Origin: Anaeroplasmataceae bacterium
GTDB taxonomy: Bacteria > Bacillota_I > Bacilli_A > Acholeplasmatales > JAEDCM01
Assembly: GCA_016294165.1 (NCBI GenBank)
Contig: JAEDCM010000009.1
Coordinates: 1 to 48,602, forward strand
Length of the DNA stretch: 48,602 nt
Direction: 5' to 3'
Both the position numbers and the translations under genes were made by a program. This document shows, in pieces, positions 8,541 to 16,765 of this stretch. Below the pieces are notes generated by a model, which worked only from the letters and a program-made list of their open reading frames with translations, had not been told where the DNA came from and did not search any database. Positions within the stretch are counted from its first letter, which is position 1; the number at the start of each line of letters is the position of its first letter.

Positions 8541-8569
8541 ATTATAACATATTTAATTTTTTTTTCGAA
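8541..8569 (-). promoter_or_regulatory. Possible promoter of plsC
   Basis: Minus-strand TATAAT (plus 8541-8546) lies 17 nt from a weak -35 TTCGAA (plus 8564-8569). The divergent yczE promoter lies back to back with it. Confidence 0.45.
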
Positions 8570-8575
8570 TATATT

Positions 8576-8603
8576 TTGCAAAATAGTTAGTTTATGTTAA
8601 AAT
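8576..8603 (+). promoter_or_regulatory. Promoter of the YczE-like gene
   Basis: TTGCAA (8576-8581), a 16-nt spacer and TAAAAT (8598-8603), with an upstream TG at 8595-8596 making an extended -10. Confidence 0.5.
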
Positions 8604-8618
8604 GGTTGAGGTGATAAT

Positions 8619-9245
8619 ATGTTAAAAAGAGGAATAATTTATTTGACGGGATTTGTCTTGATTGCGATTGCGGTCTCCTTGCATTATAAGCATAATTTAG
8701 GTTCAGCACCTTTTGATGCTTTTACGATGAATTTAGCTAATCTATCAAATATTAAGGTTGGATATATAAGTATAATATGTAATTTATCATTTGTTGCATT
8801 GTATTTTATAAAAAATAGAAACAAGGATATTTTTATTTCCTTAGCTGTTGTTTTTTCATTAGGAATTTTGGTAAATTTCTTTACCTATAATGTGTTTGAT
8901 TTTTATTATGAAAATATCTTTATTCGTTTTTTATTATTTGTCTTAGCAACTAATATTTGTGCCTTAGGTGTTGCCTTTATTTTATATACTAAGTTATCAA
9001 TGATGCCTTTTGAATGCTTTGTTAATTTAATTAATAGTCTAAAGCCATTTAAGAAGTATCAAATGAGTCGTGTAAGAGTTGTGATTGAGTCTTCATTTGG
9101 AATAGTCGCAATGTTCATTGGATTATTGTTCCTTAAGGGATTTGCGGCTGTTGGAATTGCCACGATTTTTTTGATGTTTGGGCAAGCACCATTAATCACG
9201 CTTTATTTAAAATTGTCGAATAAAGTTTTTAAAGAAATCGCATAA
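8619..9245 (+). CDS. YczE/YyaS/YitT-family integral membrane protein
   Basis: 208-aa multi-pass membrane protein with about six hydrophobic helices. The family mark is the N-terminal half with HNLGSAPFDAF and the repeat-like second half with KLSMMPFECF, two similar G/S-x-P-F-[DE]-x-F loops that suggest an internal duplication. The biochemical role of this family is unknown; it is often annotated as a membrane or transport protein. GAGGTG sits 7 nt before the ATG. It is a single gene with its own promoter and terminator. Confidence 0.8.
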   Translation: MLKRGIIYLTGFVLIAIAVSLHYKHNLGSAPFDAFTMNLANLSNIKVGYISIICNLSFVALYFIKNRNKDIFISLAVVFSLGILVNFFTYNVFDFYYENIFIRFLLFVLATNICALGVAFILYTKLSMMPFECFVNLINSLKPFKKYQMSRVRVVIESSFGIVAMFIGLLFLKGFAAVGIATIFLMFGQAPLITLYLKLSNKVFKEIA

Positions 9246-9260
9246 TAAAGCGATTTTTTT
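9235..9260 (+). terminator. Terminator after the YczE-like gene
   Basis: A 7-bp stem AAATCGC/GCGATTT (9235-9241, 9250-9256) is followed by a T-run. The stop codon is in the loop. Confidence 0.75.
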
Positions 9261-9290
9261 ATTTTCTTTAAAAAAGATATCAAAAAAAGT

Positions 9291-9320
9291 ATTTATATCT
9301 TAAGATATAAATGCTATAAT
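9291..9320 (+). promoter_or_regulatory. nadDE operon promoter with a perfect 22-bp palindrome (candidate operator)
   Basis: Positions 9291-9312 form a perfect palindrome with two 11-bp arms and no loop, ATTTATATCTT / AAGATATAAAT. It fills the space between the expected -35 position and a consensus -10 TATAAT at 9315-9320. A repressor dimer bound here would block the promoter of the long nadD-led operon. The site does not look like a NiaR or NrtR box that I know. Such a palindrome is easier to form by chance in AT-rich DNA, but 22 of 22 bases placed exactly in a promoter is notable. Confidence 0.55.
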
Positions 9321-9338
9321 ATAATGAGGTGATGGCTG

Positions 9339-9899
9339 ATGAATATTGTATATGGTGGTTCCTTTAATCCACCACAAATTGCACATAAGGAAATATATAA
9401 TTTTTTAAAGAGTAAATTTAAACCCCAAAGCATTATAATTATGCCAGTTGGGTGCTCATATAAAAAGCCTAGCCTGATTGATGGAATGCATCGTTTTAAT
9501 ATGTGTAAACTAAATTTTAAAGATGCAATTATTAGTGATTTGGAGATTAATAATGTGGAGTATAAGGGTACGAAAGATACTTTAGACCGTTTAGGACTTG
9601 AAGACCTATATTATGTTATCGGTGCTGATAATTTAGTTGATTTAGATACTTGGATAAATTATAAGGAATTGTTAAAAAAATATAGATTTATTGTATTTAA
9701 CAGAAATCATTTTGATTGCGATAAAATAATCAAAGAAAAATATTCGGAGTATGTTAATCAGTTTATTATTGTGGATTTTTGTTTGGATGTTTCATCAAGC
9801 GCTATTAGAGAAAATTTAGAAAAAAATAAGCATTTATTGGATGCTAGTGTGTATAAATATATCGTGGAAAATAAATTATATGGAGGCGGTTTAATATGA
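9339..9899 (+). CDS. nadD: Nicotinate-nucleotide adenylyltransferase
   Basis: Transfers AMP from ATP to nicotinate mononucleotide, giving deamido-NAD. The N-terminal nucleotidyltransferase motif GGSFNPPQIAHKEI is a variant of GGTFDPxHxGH in which the second His is kept (H16) and the first has become Gln. The C-terminal SSSAIREN matches the family S[ST]xxIR motif. 186 aa is slightly shorter than usual. Ribosome site GAGGTGATGG precedes the ATG. The gene overlaps nadE by ATGA, so the last two steps of NAD synthesis are coupled. The common partner yqeK (HD hydrolase) is not here. Confidence 0.92.
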   Translation: MNIVYGGSFNPPQIAHKEIYNFLKSKFKPQSIIIMPVGCSYKKPSLIDGMHRFNMCKLNFKDAIISDLEINNVEYKGTKDTLDRLGLEDLYYVIGADNLVDLDTWINYKELLKKYRFIVFNRNHFDCDKIIKEKYSEYVNQFIIVDFCLDVSSSAIRENLEKNKHLLDASVYKYIVENKLYGGGLI

Positions 9900-11743
9900 A
9901 ATATGGATTTGTAAAGATGGGAATTATAACACCTAAAATAGAGGTTGGTGCACCACGCACAAATATTATGGAAATGCTAGATGTTTTAAATAATGTGAAT
10001 TCACAATTTGCGGTTTTTCCAGAACTAAGCTTAACAGGAAGCACGTGTGGGGATTTATTTTTCCAAGATGATTTAATAGGTGAGGTTATCGAGACTCTAA
10101 CATATTTTTTGACTGTTAATCCCTTTGATGGAATTACGATTATTGGAGCTCCAGTTAGTTATTTAGATCGTTTATATAATTGTGCAATTGTTATTAAGAA
10201 GGATAAGATTTTAGGAATCGTTCCTAAAACATATCTTCCAAATAACCTTGATGGTTATGAGAAACGTTATTTTGAATCAGGATTTGAGATTAATACTAAG
10301 ATTGATTTTATTCAAACAAACGTTCCTTTCGGAAATATCATTTTTGAGGATAAATTATTAAATTTACGATTTGGTGTTGAAATTGGTGATGATATGCTTG
10401 CGCCAATTTCACCAGCTAGCGTTTATAGTGCTAATGGTGCTAATGTAATTATTAATATTGCAGCCTTTAGTGCGACATTATCAAAAATTGATATGATAAG
10501 AAATGCGGCTATTGAGCAATCAAGAAAAAATAGTGTAAGCTATGTGATGGCGCAAATGGGTGCATCTGAATCTACATCTAGTGGGGTTTATCTAGGAAAC
10601 GACATCGTTTGTATTTGTGGAAACGTTGTTAAAGAGGACAACAATGTTAGTCTAGATACTAAAATAGTTTATGCGGATATCGATATTAAAGAAATCAATT
10701 TTAGAAGGAAAAAGGATTCGAATTTAAAGGATGCGGCTAAGTTCTATAAAAAGGATTTAGTAAATGTTTGTTTTAATTTAGATTTAGTAGAAATTGATTT
10801 TTCTGATGAATTTAATCAAACACCATTTGTGCCTAAAACGGATTTTAATGATGTTTTTAACAAAATTTCAACAATTCAAGAATATGCATTAATCAAAAGA
10901 TTAGCGCACCTAAACACTAGAAGTGTGGTGATTGGTATATCTGGTGGATTAGATTCTACATTGGCTTTGCTAGTTGCTCATCAAGCATTTTTAAAGTTAA
11001 ATTGGGATCCACGTGGAATTATTGCAGTTACAATGCCAGGACTAGGGACTAGTGCCCGTACGAAAAATAATGCGTATAAGCTAATGCAAGGTCTAGGTGT
11101 TACGGTAAAGGAACTAGACATCAACAATGCAGTAATGGACCATTTTAGAATCATTGAGCATGATCCAAATAACAAGGATATCACTTATGAAAATGCGCAA
11201 GCGCGTATGCGTACCTTGATTTTAATGGATTTAGCTAACAAATATAATGGTTTTGTTTTAGGAACCGGAGATTTATCAGAGTTAGCTTTAGGATGGTGCA
11301 CATATAATGGTGATCAGATGAGCATGTATGGCATCAACGCTGGTATTCCCAAAACTTTAGTATTATTTATGGTTTATAATTATGCAATGAACAAATATGA
11401 AAATATTGCGGAAACGCTTATTGATATTTGTGAGACACCAATTTCACCAGAATTAGTTCAAGGTCAAAAAACTGAGGACAATGTTGGAAAATATGAAATA
11501 AATGATTTTATTTTATATCGTTTTGGCGTATGCGGTGATGATGAAGAAAAAATCTTTTATTTATTAAAGCGCGTATTTGGATTAAGCGAAGAAGAAGCCA
11601 CAAAATATGTTAGTAACTTCTTTAGAAGATTCTATGCTCAGCAATATAAAAGACAGGCATTACCAGATGGGCCAAAGGTAGTAGATATTGCCTTATCAGC
11701 CAATGGTGATTTTAGGATGCCTTGTGATGTGAAAAGAGGGTAA
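9896..11743 (+). CDS. nadE: NAD+ synthetase with degenerate glutaminase domain
   Basis: Makes NAD from deamido-NAD. The 615 aa comprise an N-terminal nitrilase-like glutamine amidohydrolase domain (1-290) and a C-terminal ATP-pyrophosphatase synthetase domain (about 325-615) with SGGLDS at 349-354. The catalytic Glu (E43 in FPELSLTG) and Lys (K111 in VPKTYLPN) are present. At the nucleophile, where related enzymes read GVEICED, this protein has GVEIGDD: the codon at 10385-10387 is GGT, Gly164. With no cysteine there, glutamine hydrolysis should be lost and the enzyme would depend on free ammonia. The synthetase domain looks intact. Translation is coupled to nadD, and mnmA starts 3 nt after the stop. 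Confidence 0.93.
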   Translation: MKYGFVKMGIITPKIEVGAPRTNIMEMLDVLNNVNSQFAVFPELSLTGSTCGDLFFQDDLIGEVIETLTYFLTVNPFDGITIIGAPVSYLDRLYNCAIVIKKDKILGIVPKTYLPNNLDGYEKRYFESGFEINTKIDFIQTNVPFGNIIFEDKLLNLRFGVEIGDDMLAPISPASVYSANGANVIINIAAFSATLSKIDMIRNAAIEQSRKNSVSYVMAQMGASESTSSGVYLGNDIVCICGNVVKEDNNVSLDTKIVYADIDIKEINFRRKKDSNLKDAAKFYKKDLVNVCFNLDLVEIDFSDEFNQTPFVPKTDFNDVFNKISTIQEYALIKRLAHLNTRSVVIGISGGLDSTLALLVAHQAFLKLNWDPRGIIAVTMPGLGTSARTKNNAYKLMQGLGVTVKELDINNAVMDHFRIIEHDPNNKDITYENAQARMRTLILMDLANKYNGFVLGTGDLSELALGWCTYNGDQMSMYGINAGIPKTLVLFMVYNYAMNKYENIAETLIDICETPISPELVQGQKTEDNVGKYEINDFILYRFGVCGDDEEKIFYLLKRVFGLSEEEATKYVSNFFRRFYAQQYKRQALPDGPKVVDIALSANGDFRMPCDVKRG

Positions 11744-11746
11744 TTT

Positions 11747-12865
11747 ATGAAGGTAATATTAGGGCTTTCAGGTGGAGTTGATTCATCTGTAGCAGCAATT
11801 AATTTAATAAATGAAGGATATGAAGTTGAAGCAATCTTTATGCGTAACTGGGATAGTGCTATCAATAATGATGTGTTAGGTAATCCTAATGACCCGATGG
11901 ATGTATGCCCACAGGAAAAGGATTATATGGATGCTTTAGCGGTTGCGAACAAGTTAGGAATTAAATTGCATCGTGTTGATTTTGTATCTGAATATTGGGA
12001 TCGTGTTTTTTCTTATTTTTTGGATGAATATAAAAATGGAAGAACACCCAATCCCGATATTATGTGCAATAAGGAAATTAAATTTAAAGCCTTTTTAGAC
12101 TATGCACTAAGCTTAGGATGTGATTACATTGCTATGGGTCACTATGCTCAGGTTGAGCATACCGAAAATGGTTCATTTTTAGTACGTGGAGCGGATGATA
12201 ATAAGGATCAAACCTACTTTTTATGTCAACTAACATCTAAGCAATTGGAAAAAAGCCTATTTCCAATCGGACATATGCAAAAAAGCGAAGTAAGAGAAAT
12301 TGCTCGTAAATATGATTTGATTACCGCTAATAAGAAGGATTCAACAGGAATCTGTTTTATTGGTGAAAGAAACTTTAATCAATTTTTGAAAAATTACCTA
12401 CCTGCTAAGCCGGGAAAAATGGTGATGCTTGATGGAACAGTTATGGGAGAGCATGAAGGATTAATGTATTATACCATCGGCCAAAGAAAAGGAATTAGAA
12501 TTGGTGGACTAGATGGATATTCAAATGAACCATGGTTTGTTATTGGGAAGGATCTACTTAAAAATGAGCTAATCATTGGCCAAGGATTTGATCATCCATA
12601 TGTTTATAGTAATCGTTGTATTGTTAAAAATGTTAATTTCATCGGTGAAAAATTTGAAGGAGAATGTACTGCAAAATTTAGATATCGTCAGCCAGATAAT
12701 GATGTTAGAATTAAATGGATTGATGATACAACCCTAGAAGTAACCTATGATCATGTGCGTGCGGTTACTCCTGGTCAAGCTTGTGTTTTATATAAAGGAA
12801 AGTATTGTCTTGGTGGCGGTACAATTACTGATGTATTTTATAATGATGAAAAGAGAAAATACTGA
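11747..12865 (+). CDS. mnmA: tRNA-specific 2-thiouridylase
   Basis: Adds sulfur to U34 of Lys, Glu and Gln tRNAs, using ATP. It has the N-type PP-loop SGGVDSS at residues 8-14, FMRNWD, the first catalytic cysteine in NPDIMCNKEIKF and the second in STGICFIGERNF, followed by the C-terminal barrel with YTIGQRKG. The 372-aa length is normal. It lies 3 nt after nadE with GAGGG as ribosome site, and its TGA overlaps the next ATG. MnmA beside NAD genes is probably just operon packing. Confidence 0.96.
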   Translation: MKVILGLSGGVDSSVAAINLINEGYEVEAIFMRNWDSAINNDVLGNPNDPMDVCPQEKDYMDALAVANKLGIKLHRVDFVSEYWDRVFSYFLDEYKNGRTPNPDIMCNKEIKFKAFLDYALSLGCDYIAMGHYAQVEHTENGSFLVRGADDNKDQTYFLCQLTSKQLEKSLFPIGHMQKSEVREIARKYDLITANKKDSTGICFIGERNFNQFLKNYLPAKPGKMVMLDGTVMGEHEGLMYYTIGQRKGIRIGGLDGYSNEPWFVIGKDLLKNELIIGQGFDHPYVYSNRCIVKNVNFIGEKFEGECTAKFRYRQPDNDVRIKWIDDTTLEVTYDHVRAVTPGQACVLYKGKYCLGGGTITDVFYNDEKRKY

Positions 12866-14019
12866 TGAGGAAAGTTTTAATAATTACAATATTTGGCCTT
12901 ATTTGTGGGTTTATCACGAATATTGCTCATCCGGTTACACCGGAATATTTAAGCACAACCTTAGAATTAAATAAGAAGTGGTTTGGATATTTCTATAGTG
13001 CGATGAGCTTGGGAATGTTAATATTTGCGCCGATTTGGGGAAGTCTAGGCGATGTCAAAAGTAGAAAGTATACTTTGATTTTATGCTTAATTGGATATGG
13101 AGTTGGGCAAATAATGTTTTCTCAATTTAGTAATCCTTATTTGATTTTATTCGCAAGATTTTTCGCAGGAACATTTAGCGCTGGAATTAGTGTTAGCATG
13201 CTATCGCATATTTCGGTGTGTGATGATTTAGATAAATCAAAAGCCTTAGCAAATTATGTAGCTTTTATGGCGGTTGGCTCATCAGTTGCTTATTTATTTG
13301 GTGGATTTTTAAGCAATTATTTATCTGCTCGAAATGTTATTTTATCTCAAGGATTAATCTGTATTTCATCGATATTGTATGTTCCTTTGCTTAAAATCAA
13401 GGACATCAAGGTTGATAATAAGCGTAGTGGTGTTATTAAGAATTTACTAAACATTCGCAATTTGAATAAAACGATGATCATTTTAATGGTTGCGATTATG
13501 TTTACAGCGATTTCGCATACCATTTTATCAAAATATACTGATGCCTATATTGATGATTTAGGATATAGTGCTAGTGATATTGGGAACTATATGTTTGTGG
13601 CGGGAATAATTAATCTATTAGTTAATGTCTTGGTCACTCCATTAGTTATTAAAAAGGTGAAGATTAAGTATAGTATGTTTACAATCACGGCTTTATCTGC
13701 CGTCTTAAGTTTAATCACTTATGTTGCTGATTATAGTATTATCGTGATGATTTATACAACATATATGGGATATATCTTTTTTAAATCAATGTATGAACCG
13801 ATTGTTGTTAATGATTTAAGTGAGAATCCTAGTGCTCCTAAGGGAGTACTTTTAGGGACTAGGCAATCGTTTAGTGCTTTAGGCCAGGTTGTAGGGCCAC
13901 TTGTGGCGGGATTTTTATATGATATAAGGGCAGTTAGCGTCTTTTATCTTTCAGCGGGATTGTTATTATTATCGGCCTTTATGTTCTTAGTTTATTATAG
14001 CTTAGAAGGGAAGAAGTAA
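12865..14019 (+). CDS. Major facilitator superfamily transporter
   Basis: 384-aa transporter with about 12 predicted helices. The MFS signature GSLGDVKSRKYTL in the loop after helix 2 is a good match to GxLaDrxGRkxxl, and a related GPLVAGFLYD occurs in the second half. The substrate cannot be told from sequence; the general fold resembles drug or metabolite exporters. Translation starts within the mnmA stop (TGATG), so it depends on the upstream operon. Confidence 0.85.
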   Translation: MRKVLIITIFGLICGFITNIAHPVTPEYLSTTLELNKKWFGYFYSAMSLGMLIFAPIWGSLGDVKSRKYTLILCLIGYGVGQIMFSQFSNPYLILFARFFAGTFSAGISVSMLSHISVCDDLDKSKALANYVAFMAVGSSVAYLFGGFLSNYLSARNVILSQGLICISSILYVPLLKIKDIKVDNKRSGVIKNLLNIRNLNKTMIILMVAIMFTAISHTILSKYTDAYIDDLGYSASDIGNYMFVAGIINLLVNVLVTPLVIKKVKIKYSMFTITALSAVLSLITYVADYSIIVMIYTTYMGYIFFKSMYEPIVVNDLSENPSAPKGVLLGTRQSFSALGQVVGPLVAGFLYDIRAVSVFYLSAGLLLLSAFMFLVYYSLEGKK

Positions 14020-14021
14020 GT

Positions 14022-15194
14022 ATGAAAAATTATGAATATCACGTACCAACAAAAATAATTTTTGGAAAAGATACACATTTTAACGTTGGAAAAATCATTG
14101 ATGGATATGGTTTTAAAAATGTTTTAGTCCATTTTGGAGGATCATATGCGCTTAAATCTGGTTTGATTGATATTGTTAAGGAGAGTTTGGAGAAATTTAA
14201 TATTAAATATCATTTACTTGGAGGAGTAACACCTAATCCAGTTTTAGATTTAGTTCATGAAGGTGTTAAGCTATGCAAGAAGGAAAAAATAGATTTCATC
14301 TTAGCTGTTGGTGGTGGTTCCGTAATTGATTCATCGAAACTCATTGCTTCAGGGGCTCTTGTGGATTTTGATCCGTGGTTATTTAGTTTAAAGGAAAAAA
14401 CGCCAGAGTGTGCTTTACCTGTTGGGACAATTTTAACCATTTCGGCGGCTGGTAGTGAAATGAGTCAATCATGTGTTATTAGTAATCCTAACGGTAATTA
14501 TAAGCGAGGATTTAATTCAAAATTTAATCAATGCTTGTTTTCTATTTGTAATCCAGAGTTAACTTACAGTGTTAGTAAATATCAAACTGCTTGCGGAATT
14601 GTGGATATTTTAATGCACACTTTAGAAAGATATTATACAACTGAGGATGGATTAGAATTAACTGATAATATGAGTATTGGATTGTTTAAATCAGTTATTG
14701 AAGCAGGTAAGGTTGCAATGGATAATCCTAATGACTACAATGCTCGTGCAACATTGATGTGGGCGTCATCATTATCTCACAATGGCTTAACTGGGGTGGG
14801 AAGAGATGTTTATATGCCTGTCCATCAGCTTGAGCATGAGCTATCAGGAATGTATCCAGAGGTGGCTCATGGTGCTGGACTTGCAGCTATATATTCTTCA
14901 TGGTGTCGATATGTATATCAAAATCGTTCTGATAAATTTGCTAAATTTGCCTATGAGGTTATGGGCGTAGAAAAAACCGAGGATATTTTTAATGATGCTT
15001 TAGAAGGAATAAATAGATTGGAGTTATTCTTTAAGGAAATCAATATGCCAACAAGCTTAAGAGAACTAAATGTGAAAGAATGTGATTTAGAAACTTTAGC
15101 TCATAATTTCACATTTGGTGGTACAAGAGTATTACATGATATTAAGGATATTGGATTTAAAGAGGCACTAGATATATATAAAATGGCTTACTAG
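14022..15194 (+). CDS. Iron-containing alcohol dehydrogenase, butanol dehydrogenase type
   Basis: Cytosolic NAD(P)H-dependent type III alcohol dehydrogenase, probably reducing aldehydes to alcohols in fermentation. It has the nucleotide loop VGGGSVIDSSK (about residues 97-107) and metal ligands in CGIVDILMHTLE (Asp, His) and in PVHQLEHELSG with EVAHGAG (two His). These match the BdhA/YqhD group; 390 aa is standard. It begins 2 nt after the MFS gene and 9 nt before the next one. The natural substrate is not known. Confidence 0.92.
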   Translation: MKNYEYHVPTKIIFGKDTHFNVGKIIDGYGFKNVLVHFGGSYALKSGLIDIVKESLEKFNIKYHLLGGVTPNPVLDLVHEGVKLCKKEKIDFILAVGGGSVIDSSKLIASGALVDFDPWLFSLKEKTPECALPVGTILTISAAGSEMSQSCVISNPNGNYKRGFNSKFNQCLFSICNPELTYSVSKYQTACGIVDILMHTLERYYTTEDGLELTDNMSIGLFKSVIEAGKVAMDNPNDYNARATLMWASSLSHNGLTGVGRDVYMPVHQLEHELSGMYPEVAHGAGLAAIYSSWCRYVYQNRSDKFAKFAYEVMGVEKTEDIFNDALEGINRLELFFKEINMPTSLRELNVKECDLETLAHNFTFGGTRVLHDIKDIGFKEALDIYKMAY

Positions 15195-15203
15195 GAGGCT
15201 TTT

Positions 15204-16763
15204 ATGGGTATAGAATTATTTGAATATAAACCAGAATGGGAAACGGAATTTAATAAAATAAGAGCGTATTTAGAAAAAAACATCACTGATTATATGGATA
15301 TAATTCATGTTGGTTCTACTGCCCTTAAGGATGCTTTAAGTCGTGATGAAATTGATGTTGATGTGGTGATTGAAAGTATAAATAATTTACCATTATTAGT
15401 AAAGCAATTGGAAAATATTAATTATACGTTTTTAGGATCATCAAATATTAAAGGTGTTTATGATTTTAAAGAAAATAATGATTTTTATAAGCATAATTTA
15501 AGGGTTGTTATTAGTGGAAGTGATGGATATGTCAAGCATATTGAACTTTTAAATTTATTAAAAAACAATGAAGGTTATTTTAAAAAATATATGAAGCTAA
15601 AGGTTAATTTAGCTAGTAAAGCGAGAAATTTAGAAGCATATGCAATGGGCAAGGATGAAATTGTTTTAGGATTATTAAAAAAATATGATAACAAGATTAA
15701 AATTGTTATGCCTAATTTTGAAAAATCTTTGGTCAATGTGACAAGCTCAATTTTGAATAAATACGGGATGCATTCTAAATATAAGCCATTAGTATCGTTG
15801 AAGGATATCAAAGATTATCGACATATCATTTTATTAGTTATTGATGGCTTGGGTGAAAGCATCGTTAAGATGCATTTGAATGAAAAGAGTTTTTTAAGTA
15901 AGCATTATGTAGATAAGCTTACATCTTCATTTCCTCCAACAACGGTTGCTGCCACAACTTCCATTTTAACAGGCATAGCTCCAGGTGAAAATGGATGGAT
16001 TGGTTGGAGTCAATATTTTAAGGATATTGATAAAAATCTCTTCATGTTTTCTGGGCGTGATATGGAGGAAAATGATCATCAGGATTTAATCAAGGAGCAG
16101 GTTGGATATACGCCTTTTTATGAAAATTTTTTAGGATATAATAGTGAGGTTTATCCAAGCTTCAAGGAGGGTGGGGCAAAAACCTTTCATATGCTTTTAA
16201 AGCGTGCTTTAAAGGAGACAAAAAAGGATTTTTACACTTTCACTTATGCTTATTGGGATGAACCGGATAATACTATGCATGATTTTGGGCCAAGTTCAAA
16301 AGAAGCGCGAATGGTTGTGCGTGATATTGATAAAAAGCTTGAGCAAATGTTAAGCGATTTACCAAAGGATACTTGCGTCATCATCACTGCTGATCATGGG
16401 CAAATTGATGTTTTACCGCTTATCTTTGAAAAATTTAGTGATGTAAATTATCTTTTAGATAAGCCAATTTCAATTGAATCAAGATGTGCAAATTTTTTCA
16501 TTAAGGAAGGATTTAAACAGGAGTTTAAGCGATTATTTAATAAGTACTTTAAGAATTATTATAAGCTTTGTGATAAGGAAAGTTTCGCAAGAGATTATCT
16601 AATTAATTATCGCGAGACAAATTTAGATTTTATTGGTGATTATGTCGCCATCGCAACGGATCGTTATTTTATATCAAATGATGATAAGCCTTTTAAAGGT
16701 CATCATGCGGGATTAACAAGTATGGAAATGGAAGTGCCGTTATTTTTTATTAGGGGGAAATAG
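15204..16763 (+). CDS. Fusion of a GrpB/UPF0157 nucleotidyltransferase-like domain and an alkaline-phosphatase-superfamily phosphodiesterase
   Basis: 519-aa two-domain protein. Residues 1-165 look like GrpB/UPF0157: YKPEWETEFNKI at the start, IIHVGSTAL (37-40 core GST), acidic DVDVV at 51-55, and the family tail LASKARNLEAYAMGKDEIV. Residues 195-519 are a type I phosphodiesterase/nucleotide pyrophosphatase domain, with D214 (VIDGLG), likely nucleophile Thr at 246-247 (PPTT), D355 and H359, D397-H398 (ITADHG) and H500/H501 (GHHAG). All metal ligands are present, so this half should be active. The GrpB half lacks the usual PGLxAKP stretch after the GST motif. The two halves read in one frame with no sign of a join error. 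Substrate unknown. AGGAGG 6 nt upstream fixes the start. Confidence 0.85.
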   Translation: MGIELFEYKPEWETEFNKIRAYLEKNITDYMDIIHVGSTALKDALSRDEIDVDVVIESINNLPLLVKQLENINYTFLGSSNIKGVYDFKENNDFYKHNLRVVISGSDGYVKHIELLNLLKNNEGYFKKYMKLKVNLASKARNLEAYAMGKDEIVLGLLKKYDNKIKIVMPNFEKSLVNVTSSILNKYGMHSKYKPLVSLKDIKDYRHIILLVIDGLGESIVKMHLNEKSFLSKHYVDKLTSSFPPTTVAATTSILTGIAPGENGWIGWSQYFKDIDKNLFMFSGRDMEENDHQDLIKEQVGYTPFYENFLGYNSEVYPSFKEGGAKTFHMLLKRALKETKKDFYTFTYAYWDEPDNTMHDFGPSSKEARMVVRDIDKKLEQMLSDLPKDTCVIITADHGQIDVLPLIFEKFSDVNYLLDKPISIESRCANFFIKEGFKQEFKRLFNKYFKNYYKLCDKESFARDYLINYRETNLDFIGDYVAIATDRYFISNDDKPFKGHHAGLTSMEMEVPLFFIRGK

Positions 16764-16765
16764 AG

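Noticed and set aside
12863..12865. Mollicutes-type code with TGA as Trp
   Set aside because: TGA is the true stop of mnmA, nadD and sbcD, and no conserved Trp position in the genes here is TGA.
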